From assembly GCA_946061345.1 (NCBI GenBank), contig CAMGRA010000022.1, positions 1-11,605 on the forward strand: DNA of 11,605 nt. The letters run 5' to 3'. A program made the translations under genes and the position numbers. Positions 4,962 through 11,605 of the stretch are shown here, one piece after another (position 1 is the stretch's first letter; each line of letters begins with the position of its first letter). The stretch comes from an uncultured Clostridia bacterium. GTDB taxonomy: Bacteria > Bacillota > Clostridia > Oscillospirales > Oscillospiraceae. The notes below the pieces were generated by a model. The model ran no database searches, had not been told where the DNA came from, and saw nothing but the letters and a program-made list of their open reading frames with translations.

Positions 4962-7900
4962 TCAGCTCAGCCAACCGAAGAGGATCTTCGCGATCTCAGC
5001 ACGGGTAGCAGTGCCCAGTGGCTCAAGAATGGTCTCGCTTCTGCCGCTGATGATACCCTCGCCGACAGCCCAGCGCATGGCGTCTCTGGCATAAGAGGAT
5101 ACCTGCTTAGCATCCTCGAAGTCCATCAGACTGCCGCTGGCGGAGACGTCCTCGCCGCGGTATTCAGCGTAGCGGTAGAGCAGCGTCGCCGCCTGCTCGC
5201 GGGTCACGTGATCCTCGGGACTGAAGGTGATGGCACTGGTTCCCTTGACCACACCGGTGGCGTAGCCCCATGCCACAGCCTCGTCATACCAGGCACCCTT
5301 TGCCACGTCCTTGAAGGGATGGGCGGCATATTCGCCCTCGCCGTCAAGGCGGTAGAGGATGGTGACCATCATGGCACGGGTCAGCAGGCCGTTGGGTTCA
5401 AACCTGGACTCGCCGACACCGTTCATATAGCCGTATTCCAGGACGAAATCCAGAGCCTCATGGTACCAGGCGTTGGTGTCCACGTCCTTGAATTGCTCAG
5501 ACAGGCAGGTATCCATACGGACCGTTGTGGTGTAGTAGGTGTCACCACGGTAGACATAGCTGTAAAGCGCGTAGAGAGTCGCGCTCTGCTTTGTAAACAG
5601 GTAGGAATCAGTGAAAACGGTGTCCGGCTTGGAAATCGCGTCGGTAACGGGCATCTCCACCCAGCCGGCAAACGAATAGTCATGGGCATCCGCCACAGGC
5701 TTGCCCGTAGGAGGCGTCAGTTCGACCGTCTCACCCACACGGCCGGTAAGGCTCTCGGCCTTGCAGCCTGCGGGAACGGAGAAGCTCACCTTGGCCGCGT
5801 CCTTGGAGCGGAACTCGATGGTGAGGACGCAGTCCTCCTTGACGTCGGTGATGTAGAAATTGTTGCCCTCCTGGACCACCGTCGCACTGTAGGCCGGAGT
5901 GAGCAGGAAGCCGGAGGCGTACATGCCGTTCACCGGCACCGCCGTTACCACATTGCCGCTGAGGAAGGCCTTGCCGAAGGCTTCGTTGGAGACACAAACG
6001 GTAACATTATAGGCAGGCTTCAGAGCCGGGGTGTAGCTGTCGACATATTTGTCGCCGCAGTTGACGCAGGTGTGGGTGGTATAGCCCTGCGCGTAGTAGG
6101 TAGGCTCGGTAACCACCGCCTCATAGCTGTGGCCGGTGGCCGGCACCACACTTCTCCGTTCGGTCACGCCGCAGCGGGAGCAGGTGTACGGCGTGTAGCC
6201 GTCCTGGGTGCAGGTCACAGCAACAGCCGTACCGGCAACCATATTATGGCCCAGCACAATGGTAACGTCGATCGTTCTGGTTTCGCCGCAGAGGCTGCAG
6301 GTTTCCAGGGTGTAGCCGCCCTCGGTGCAGGTCGCCGCGACGGTCTGAGTCACTTTCCAGTCATGGGTACATTCGCCGGAACCGGAGCCGGAGGTCGGAG
6401 CAGTGGTGTAATAGGTGGTAGCGGAAGCGCTGTCCTTTGCATACAGACAGACCGGCTGCTGGTTGGTGTAAGTGGTACTCTTGAAATAGCGGAAACGATT
6501 CTGTCCCTCCGTGGTATTGAAGCGCAGATATCTGGTATCGCTGACAATGACGGCTTCACCGTCTGCGCCGAGAGAAATGTCGTTGTCCAGCGGCTCGTCC
6601 GACGACACCACATGGTTGGAGGTATTGGTGTTGTCGGCACCGATATACATACCGCCGCTGCCCTGGATGGAATAGGCATCCCCATTCTTTGTAACGGTGA
6701 AACGATAGGGATCACCCTGGGCTGCAGGGATGGTGTTGCCGGTGATGGTGACTGTCTGATAGTTGCTCGTTACGTCGATATTCTCCAGGCTTCCGTTCAT
6801 GATGCAGCTGCCGGCTTCATAGACGATCAAGTATTCGCCGCTCCAGTCCGCCGGTTTCTCCGTGACCTTCACGTAATCGCCGGTGCCTGTGGAACCGCCC
6901 TCCGCCACACGGCTGTAAACCGCGTAGAGGTCGGTGTCAGAGCTGACATAATAGGTGCTGCCTGCCGCGAAAACGGTGGGCTTGGAGGTCGTCTCCTCCG
7001 TGACGGGAGCCGTCGTCCAGCCGACAAAGGTGTAGCCGTCCACATTGCCAGCCGTGGGCAGCGTGAGAGCGGTGCCCATCATGGGCGCGATGGGTGCAAC
7101 ACCGTCCGGGACATGGAAAGTCAGCGTCGCGGAAACAGGTTCAGCGTTAAACAGCGTCCAGGTGGATTTAACAGTCTGAAGATTATCCACATTGCCCTTG
7201 CCGGGATAGACATCCTCGGAGGAAACAACGATGGGGAAAGAAGCATAATTCTCCACTGCTTCGGCAACACTGCTCACCCGTCCGGCATACCAGGGGTCCC
7301 AATTGCCGTTCTGTGACTTCATATAAGCAATGGCAGAGGCAACAGTCTCGCCGCTCTTCATCTTGCTCCAGAAGTCTTCTTCATAGGCAAAGTCTCCGTC
7401 AAAGGTGATGGACTGGGAGTAGCCGTAGACCACCTCGACACCCTTGTCGCGAAGCGGCGCCTGGAGGCCGTCGGTAGCCATGCCCAGGCAGATTGCCATC
7501 CACAGCAAACTGTTGGGCGCGGTGGAATCCATATGGTTGGCAATGGCGGTGCCGTCCACACAGTAATAATGCATGATTCCGTTCACACCATAGTCGCTGT
7601 AGCTGCCGGCATAGTAAGCGTGCTGATATTCGCCGTATGTACCGGTCACCTTCTCCATGTCTTCCGTGGTGATGCCGGTGCCGCTCTGCAGGCAGATATA
7701 AGAGGTATTGGCGCAGGAGGTATAGTCCTCGCTGCCTTTTACATAGTAGTCCGTATCGCCGTGGGAGTCAAAAATAACAACGCCGCAGGTCTCCAATGCG
7801 TCGGCAATGGTGTCGATGGTGGCATTGGTGGTTCTGTAGGCCGTGCTGGTGCCGCCGGTAGCCTGGGCGATGGACTTGGCCTCATTGACGTACTGGGTGG

Positions 7901-8390
7901 TGAAGTCGCCGTCGATGCCGTAATAGGGCTGGAACACCGCCACATTCATGGAAGAAGGACTGCCGCCCTTGGTCGCATAGGAAGTAACCTCCACGCCGGC
8001 ATAATCCTCTGCGTCAGCGCCCGCAACGGCATTGGCGCGGATCTTGGCGCGCAGTCTGGGAGAATAGCCGCAGACGATCCCCTCCGTGGTCTCCCAGGTG
8101 AAGAAGTCGCCGTTGCGGTTGATAGAGCCCTCGACAAAGGTATCGGAGGCTTCCACAGCGGCAATGACATCGTCGACGATGGCCGCATAGCTGTCGGCAT
8201 CGGCGGTTTTGCCGCGTTTGGCAACAATTTCGGTCTCCTCGATGGCTTCGATGGTCTGCCAGATGTCCGCCGTAACGGCATCGTAGGCCTCTTGCGCAAT
8301 TGGCTCTTCGGCGGGCTCTGTGTCCAGCGCAAAGGTCGCCGGGAGCGGCAGCATAGCCAAAACCAGCAGGATCGCAAGGATGCGTTTCAT
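4962..8390 (-). CDS. Secreted SLH-anchored protein with putative clan CD cysteine-peptidase domain
   Basis: 1142 residues. Signal peptide 1-21 (MKRILAILLV... ending ATFA). Residues about 145-390 hold a candidate caspase-fold peptidase. A hydrophobic strand ends in FDSHGD (H210) and another, SLLWMAICLGM, ends in C301, the His-Gly and strand-Cys pattern of clan CD. Next come a Flg_new/InlB-type beta repeat (about 420-495, with GYTFVGW and LYAVYS) and a beta module (about 505-652, with EYLIVYE and FRYFKSTTYTNQ). Three Cys-pair repeats follow (about 674-790), then a second beta repeat (about 865-945) and three SLH domains (about 967-1142) that should bind cell-wall polymer. The start is fixed by AAAGGAG (8399-8405), 8 nt upstream. 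That site overlaps the stop of the membrane protein gene ahead of it, so translation is likely coupled. Domain order and SLH are firm; peptidase activity is inferred from motifs. Confidence 0.88.
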   Translation of the reverse strand: MKRILAILLVLAMLPLPATFALDTEPAEEPIAQEAYDAVTADIWQTIEAIEETEIVAKRGKTADADSYAAIVDDVIAAVEASDTFVEGSINRNGDFFTWETTEGIVCGYSPRLRAKIRANAVAGADAEDYAGVEVTSYATKGGSPSSMNVAVFQPYYGIDGDFTTQYVNEAKSIAQATGGTSTAYRTTNATIDTIADALETCGVVIFDSHGDTDYYVKGSEDYTSCANTSYICLQSGTGITTEDMEKVTGTYGEYQHAYYAGSYSDYGVNGIMHYYCVDGTAIANHMDSTAPNSLLWMAICLGMATDGLQAPLRDKGVEVVYGYSQSITFDGDFAYEEDFWSKMKSGETVASAIAYMKSQNGNWDPWYAGRVSSVAEAVENYASFPIVVSSEDVYPGKGNVDNLQTVKSTWTLFNAEPVSATLTFHVPDGVAPIAPMMGTALTLPTAGNVDGYTFVGWTTAPVTEETTSKPTVFAAGSTYYVSSDTDLYAVYSRVAEGGSTGTGDYVKVTEKPADWSGEYLIVYEAGSCIMNGSLENIDVTSNYQTVTITGNTIPAAQGDPYRFTVTKNGDAYSIQGSGGMYIGADNTNTSNHVVSSDEPLDNDISLGADGEAVIVSDTRYLRFNTTEGQNRFRYFKSTTYTNQQPVCLYAKDSASATTYYTTAPTSGSGSGECTHDWKVTQTVAATCTEGGYTLETCSLCGETRTIDVTIVLGHNMVAGTAVAVTCTQDGYTPYTCSRCGVTERRSVVPATGHSYEAVVTEPTYYAQGYTTHTCVNCGDKYVDSYTPALKPAYNVTVCVSNEAFGKAFLSGNVVTAVPVNGMYASGFLLTPAYSATVVQEGNNFYITDVKEDCVLTIEFRSKDAAKVSFSVPAGCKAESLTGRVGETVELTPPTGKPVADAHDYSFAGWVEMPVTDAISKPDTVFTDSYLFTKQSATLYALYSYVYRGDTYYTTTVRMDTCLSEQFKDVDTNAWYHEALDFVLEYGYMNGVGESRFEPNGLLTRAMMVTILYRLDGEGEYAAHPFKDVAKGAWYDEAVAWGYATGVVKGTSAITFSPEDHVTREQAATLLYRYAEYRGEDVSASGSLMDFEDAKQVSSYARDAMRWAVGEGIISGRSETILEPLGTATRAEIAKILFGWLS
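4965..5501 (-). repeat. Three SLH domains (cell-wall anchor)
   Basis: Residues about 964-1142 of the large secreted protein contain three tandem S-layer homology units. Each has an F-x-D start, a W/Y-x-x-A helix, a G-(Y/V/I)-(M/V/I)-x-G turn and a closing TRA/TRE helix: FKDVDTNAWY...LLTRA, FKDVAKGAWY...VTREQ, and FEDAKQVSSY...ATRAE. Confidence 0.92.
6021..6371 (-). repeat. Three Cys-pair repeats in the SLH protein
   Basis: Residues about 674-790 contain three units of roughly 40 residues, each with a GY(T) strand followed by C-x2-CG (TCSLCG, TCSRCG, TCVNCG). The first two also carry an upstream TCT cysteine (TCTEGGY, TCTQDGY); the third has TYYAQGY instead. They could bind metal or form disulfides outside the cell. 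Function unknown. Confidence 0.75.
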
Positions 8391-8404
8391 TGTTTTTTCT
8401 CCTT

Positions 8405-8941
8405 TCAGAGTTTGAGCTTGGGCCTCAGATGTGCATGGTAAAAGATTTCCAACCTGACAATAAGCAGGTCATAGAGCACAAAGGTGAGATTTGCCAACAG
8501 GAGCAGGACGATCAGCATCCACGTCTGCGTTTCGGCAAACTCCGCCGCCACGGCCTCCATCTGGAACACCCAGATCATCAGTCCGTAGGCCGCGCACACG
8601 GCGGCATTGATATAAACCAGCTTGGAGGTCCAGGTCAGCGCCCTTCCCGGCAGCCGCTCCAGGAATCGTTTCAGCATGGGATAGCAGCCGAAGAACACAA
8701 ACAGGACAGCAGTCTCCTTGTCCGGCGTCAGGAGGACACCCAGCAGTGCCGTGGTCAGATACCACAAAAAGCCCCATTTGGCGCCGTTTTCAGCGTAGAC
8801 GGGAATGAGCACCAGAGATGCCAGCACCGGGCAGGCAATAGCGGCGAAGGGCAGCGTGCCGCCGAGGAACAGCAGCGCCACTGCCAGCGCCGCCAGAACG
8901 CCGCAGAGGGCAAGGACGGTGGTGCGCTTATTTCTTCTCAT
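8405..8941 (-). CDS. Polytopic membrane protein, translationally coupled to pncB
   Basis: 178 residues, with hydrophobic segments near 8-27, 29-49, 55-72, 74-91, 105-126 and 140-162, so about six membrane helices and a basic C-terminal tail. A conserved-looking stretch, LTPDKETAVLFVFFGCYPML (71-90), is the most distinctive part. It has the size and the basic N-terminus followed by a helix-rich core of small clostridial ECF-transporter S-component-like proteins, but I cannot place it in a named family. The ATG lies within the last codons of pncB (14-nt overlap, ATGAGAAGAAATAA) and has no Shine-Dalgarno of its own, so it should be translated by re-initiation after pncB. Its stop overlaps the ribosome binding site of the SLH protein gene. 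Linkage to pncB makes a role in nicotinate uptake possible but unproven. Confidence 0.85.
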   Translation of the reverse strand: MRRNKRTTVLALCGVLAALAVALLFLGGTLPFAAIACPVLASLVLIPVYAENGAKWGFLWYLTTALLGVLLTPDKETAVLFVFFGCYPMLKRFLERLPGRALTWTSKLVYINAAVCAAYGLMIWVFQMEAVAAEFAETQTWMLIVLLLLANLTFVLYDLLIVRLEIFYHAHLRPKLKL

Positions 8942-10400
8942 AATACGCGGAGCCGGAATTGTTTTTCAGCAGGTCATATTTGATGTCCCAGAGCTTTTGG
9001 GACAGATCCACATAGTAGGTGTGGGGATTGTCGAAGCGCTTGACCTCGTCCCAGAGGGTGTCGACCTGGGCGCGGCAGTAGTCGCGGATCTCCCGGAGCG
9101 TCGGCATCTGATAGACCAGCTCGCCGTTTTTGAAGATGGGGACCTGCAGCTCCCGGGCGGTGAAATTATAGACGACCTTCTGCTTCCAGGTGGCCTCCGG
9201 GTCAAAGATCAGCAGGTCGCCGCTGTCATCCACCGTCTCGTCGTAGACCGCCAGATAGTCGGCAATGGCCTTGCCCGTGTCGTTGCCGTAAAAGCGGTAG
9301 AGCTTCTTGAAATGGGGGTTGGTGATCTTGCCCACGTTCTCGGAGATCTTGATCTTCGGCTCCACCGTGCCGTCCTCGTGCTCCACGGCCACCAGCTTGT
9401 AGACACCGCCGAAGACCGGCTCGCTGCGGGCGGTGATGAGGCGCTCGCCCACACCGAACATATCAATTTCCGCCCCCTGGCGGAGCAGATCCTGGATGAT
9501 ATACTCATCCAGGGAGTTGGACACGGAGATCTCGCAGCCGGGCCAACCTGCCTCGTCCAGCATTTTCCGCGCTTTTTTGGTCAGGTAGGTCATGTCGCCG
9601 GAGTCCAGCCGGATGCCGCATTTGGCAATGCCCAGGGGCTTGAGGACCTCGTTGAAGGCGCGGATGGCGTTGGGGATGCCGCTTTTCAGCGTGTTATAGG
9701 TGTCCACCAGCAAGGTGGCGTTGGTGGGATAGAGTTCACAGTAGGTCTTGAATGCCTCATACTCGCTGTCGAACATCTGGACCCAGGAATGGGCCATGGT
9801 ACCGCCTGCGGGAACGCCGTAGAGCTGGTCGGAAATGGTGCAGGCCGTGCCGTCGCAGCCGCCGATGTAGGCCGCTCTCGCGCCCAAAATGGCGCCCTGA
9901 GCACCCTGAGCTCTGCGGGAGCCGAATTCCAGCACCCGTCTGCCCTGGGCGGCGCGGACCACACGGTTTGCCTTGGTGGCGATGAGGCTCTGGTGGTTCA
10001 GGATCAGCAGGATATAGGTCTCAATGAGCTGCGCCTGGATGGCAGGCGCCCGAACCGTCAGCATCGGCTCCCTGGGGAAGATGGGTGTCCCCTCGGGAAC
10101 GGCGAAAACATCGCCGGTGAAGCGGAAAGAACGCAGATAGTCCAGGAATTCCTCGCTGAACATCCCGCGCCCCCGCAGGTAGGCAATGTCCTCCTCAGAA
10201 AAATGCAGGTCACGGATGTATTCGATGACCTGTTCCAAGCCAGCGGCAATGGCAAAACCGCCGCCGTCGGGGACATTGCGGTAGAACACGTCAAAATAAC
10301 AGATGCGATCGCGCATCGAGTTGCGGAAATAGCCGTTGCTCATGGTCAGCTCATAAAAGTCGCAGAGCATCGTCATATTCAGCTTGTCGTAAGTGTCCAT
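8928..10400 (-). CDS. pncB: Nicotinate phosphoribosyltransferase
   Basis: 490 residues, full length for the bacterial long form. It makes nicotinate mononucleotide from nicotinate and PRPP with ATP hydrolysis, the first step of the Preiss-Handler route to NAD, in the cytosol. Visible motifs: MTMLCDFYELTMSNGYF near the N-terminus (9-25), the FDVFYR strand, LEFGSRRAQG (157-166), GTMAHSW around H204 (the position of the histidine phosphorylated in the Salmonella enzyme), and GIRLDSGDMTYL (262-273). A sound Shine-Dalgarno (AGAGGTG) lies just upstream of the ATG at 10400, and a sigma-A promoter sits about 35 nt upstream. It is first in a three-gene unit with the membrane protein (overlap 14 nt) and the SLH protein. 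The last codons are shared with the start of the membrane protein gene. Confidence 0.97.
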   Translation of the reverse strand: MDTYDKLNMTMLCDFYELTMSNGYFRNSMRDRICYFDVFYRNVPDGGGFAIAAGLEQVIEYIRDLHFSEEDIAYLRGRGMFSEEFLDYLRSFRFTGDVFAVPEGTPIFPREPMLTVRAPAIQAQLIETYILLILNHQSLIATKANRVVRAAQGRRVLEFGSRRAQGAQGAILGARAAYIGGCDGTACTISDQLYGVPAGGTMAHSWVQMFDSEYEAFKTYCELYPTNATLLVDTYNTLKSGIPNAIRAFNEVLKPLGIAKCGIRLDSGDMTYLTKKARKMLDEAGWPGCEISVSNSLDEYIIQDLLRQGAEIDMFGVGERLITARSEPVFGGVYKLVAVEHEDGTVEPKIKISENVGKITNPHFKKLYRFYGNDTGKAIADYLAVYDETVDDSGDLLIFDPEATWKQKVVYNFTARELQVPIFKNGELVYQMPTLREIRDYCRAQVDTLWDEVKRFDNPHTYYVDLSQKLWDIKYDLLKNNSGSAYYEKK

Positions 10401-10434
10401 GGCACACCTCTGATTATAATTCTTTTGTTACTCT

Positions 10435-10463
10435 ATTATACAAGGGAAGCTGTAAAATCGCAA
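10435..10463 (-). promoter_or_regulatory. pncB operon promoter
   Basis: Minus-strand TATAAT (10435-10440) lies 17 nt after TTGCGA (10458-10463). The -10 is perfect and the -35 matches four of six positions. The predicted leader is about 28 nt, too short for a riboswitch. Confidence 0.8.
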
Positions 10464-10506
10464 GCCCCTTTTTTCTTTGCCGGCCATTGCCCGGAACAAA
10501 TATGAT

Positions 10507-10535
10507 TTGACCAATCCCCGCTGATTTGGTATAAT
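10507..10535 (+). promoter_or_regulatory. rimM-trmD promoter
   Basis: TTGACC (10507-10512), a 17-nt spacer, then TATAAT (10530-10535) preceded by TGG, an extended -10. Transcription would start near 10542, giving a leader of about 39 nt that carries AAAGGA (10566-10571) 9 nt before the rimM ATG. Confidence 0.88.
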
Positions 10536-10580
10536 ACTCTTACTTGCATCACGCGAATACACTGCAAAGGAAGAGCTTAC

Positions 10581-11081
10581 ATGGACAAACGATTCATCGA
10601 GGCCGGGGAGATCGTCAGCGCCCACGGCATCCATGGCGAGGTCAAAATCCTCCCCTGGGCTGACGGGCCTGAGTTTCTGCTGGATTTCGACACCTTTTAT
10701 CTCGGCGGCAAGGCCTACACCGTCACCGCCGCACGGGTCCACAAGACCTGCGTCCTGGCCAAGCTGGCGGGCATCGACACCCCGGAAGCGGCCATGGCTC
10801 TGCGGGGAAAGGTCGTCTGCGTCGATCGCAACGGCGTGGAACTGCCCGAAGGAACGGTCTTTATCGCCGATCTGCTTGGCTGCCGCGTCCTGGATGAGAG
10901 CGGCAATGAGATCGGGCTGATTGCCGACGTGCTGACCATGCCCTCCAGCGACGTCTATGTGGTCAAGGGCAAAAAGAGCTACATGATTCCCGCCGTCAAG
11001 GAGTTCGTGCGGGAGATCAACGTGGACGAGGGCTTTGTGCGGGTCCATCTGATCGAGGGCTTGGCGACCGATGAGAATTGA
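10581..11081 (+). CDS. rimM: Ribosome maturation factor RimM
   Basis: 166 residues, usual length. RimM binds ribosomal protein S19 on the 30S subunit and helps mature the 16S rRNA 3' domain. The N-terminal barrel carries the hallmark GEIVSAHGIHGEVKI (9-23) and the later LRGKVVCVDR segment. The C-terminal PRC-barrel has ADLLGCRVLDE and ends in the typical YMIPAVKEFVREINVDEGFV motif region. The ATG has a good ribosome binding site. The gene overlaps trmD by 11 nt, the classic rimM-trmD arrangement. rpsP, commonly just upstream in bacteria, is absent here; rimM instead starts right after its own promoter, divergent from pncB. Confidence 0.97.
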   Translation: MDKRFIEAGEIVSAHGIHGEVKILPWADGPEFLLDFDTFYLGGKAYTVTAARVHKTCVLAKLAGIDTPEAAMALRGKVVCVDRNGVELPEGTVFIADLLGCRVLDESGNEIGLIADVLTMPSSDVYVVKGKKSYMIPAVKEFVREINVDEGFVRVHLIEGLATDEN

Positions 11082-11605
11082 CATCCTGACTCTGTTCCCC
11101 GACACCGTGGGGGATCTGATGAACGAATCCATCTTAGGCCGCGCCCAGGAACGGGGCTATATCCGCATCGAGACGCACCAGATCCGCGACTACACCAAAA
11201 ACAAGCAGAACCAGGTGGACGACTACCCCTACGGCGGCGGAAGGGGTGCCATTTTGCAGGCTGACCCCCTTTACCACTGCTGGTGCCACGCCTGCGACGA
11301 GGCCGGCGGTCCGGTCCACACCATCTTTCTCTCTCCCTGCGGCCACACCTATACCCAGGCCGACGCCAAACGCCTGGCCACGCTGGAAAACATCATTTTA
11401 GTCTGCGGCCACTACGAGGGCGTGGACCAGCGCTTCATCGACGAGTGCGTAGACGAGGAGATCTCCCTGGGCGATTTTGTTCTCACCGGCGGCGAGATCC
11501 CGGCCATGGCCGTAGCTGATTCCGTCTGCCGCCTGGTGCCGGGCGTCCTTCCCGACGCGGAGTGCTTTGAGGACGAGAGCCATTGGGACGGCACCCTGGA
11601 ATATC
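11071..11605 (+). CDS. trmD: tRNA (guanine37-N1)-methyltransferase, 5' part
   Basis: 178 complete codons are visible before the right edge cuts the gene; full-length TrmD is near 240-255 residues. It transfers methyl from S-adenosylmethionine to N1 of G37 in tRNAs, which prevents +1 frameshifting. The SPOUT trefoil-knot motifs are present: DDYPYGGGRGA (50-60), FLSPCG (86-91), LVCGHYEGVDQRF (110-122), and DEEISLGDFVLTGGE (128-142), followed by DSVCRLVPGVL with the conserved R154. It aligns to E. coli TrmD without gaps over this range, as I recall that sequence. Departures from it are P58 to R, M60 to A, Q90 to C, and E at the place of the general base D169. The start ATG at 11071 lies within the end of rimM (11-nt overlap), so the two are translationally coupled. 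rplS is the expected next gene, outside the window. Confidence 0.96.
   Translation, partial: MRIDILTLFPDTVGDLMNESILGRAQERGYIRIETHQIRDYTKNKQNQVDDYPYGGGRGAILQADPLYHCWCHACDEAGGPVHTIFLSPCGHTYTQADAKRLATLENIILVCGHYEGVDQRFIDECVDEEISLGDFVLTGGEIPAMAVADSVCRLVPGVLPDAECFEDESHWDGTLEY

Noticed and set aside
4707..7316. Long open frame (869 codons) on the plus strand opposite the SLH protein gene
   Set aside because: It lies antisense to a gene with clear domains, signal peptide and ribosome binding site. It has low-complexity, Gly/Val/Arg-rich composition with no recognisable motif, and it crosses the terminator and the lipoprotein start. It is a composition shadow of a GC-rich gene.
7533..8441. 302-codon open frame on the plus strand opposite the start of the SLH protein gene
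   Set aside because: It is antisense to the signal peptide and peptidase-like domain, with Gly/Val-rich shadow composition and no motif.
8805..10505. Long open frame (566 codons) on the plus strand opposite pncB
   Set aside because: pncB is unmistakable on the other strand. The antisense frame has no family motif and runs through the pncB promoter.
1..11605. tRNA, rRNA, CRISPR array, insertion sequence or attachment site
   Set aside because: I saw no cloverleaf with T-loop motif, no regularly spaced repeats, no transposase or integrase gene and no target-site duplications in reading both strands.

Overview
The window looks like chromosomal DNA from a gut-type clostridium, most likely Oscillospiraceae or a relative. 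This is inferred from: GC-rich genes separated by AT-rich gaps; strong Shine-Dalgarno sites and near-consensus sigma-A promoters; a secreted S-layer-homology (SLH) protein built from modules typical of gut Firmicutes; a YibE/F membrane protein; and a rimM-trmD pair. I see no transposase, phage gene, CRISPR array, tRNA or rRNA.

Layout. (1) 1-1210, minus: N-terminal part of a secreted protein with two copies of a beta-rich module; it runs off the left edge. (2) 1211-1588: AT-rich divergent promoter region. (3) 1589-3070, plus: YibE/F-family membrane protein driven by a perfect-consensus promoter, followed by two hairpins, the second a bidirectional terminator. (4) 3178-3471, minus: small XRE-type repressor-like protein with a strong promoter overlapped by a palindrome. 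(5) 4820-3631, minus: two-gene unit encoding a DUF4430 lipoprotein and a tail-anchored zinc-ribbon protein. (6) 10400-4962, minus: three tightly packed genes, pncB (nicotinate phosphoribosyltransferase), a multi-pass membrane protein, and a 1142-residue secreted SLH protein, closed by a strong terminator. (7) 10581 to the right edge, plus: rimM and trmD, overlapping, from their own strong promoter divergent from pncB.

How they fit together. rimM-trmD is housekeeping (30S maturation and m1G37 tRNA methylation). pncB salvages nicotinate to NAD, and the membrane protein overlapping it could be involved in uptake, but that is only inference. The most interesting gene is the SLH protein. Its N-terminal third has the two hallmark motifs of a clan CD (caspase/clostripain/gingipain-like) cysteine peptidase, a hydrophobic strand ending in Asp-Ser-His-Gly and another ending in Cys. 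After it come beta-repeat, Cys-pair repeat and SLH anchor modules. That makes it a candidate cell-wall-tethered protease that I cannot assign to a named family, and it is apparently co-transcribed with NAD salvage.
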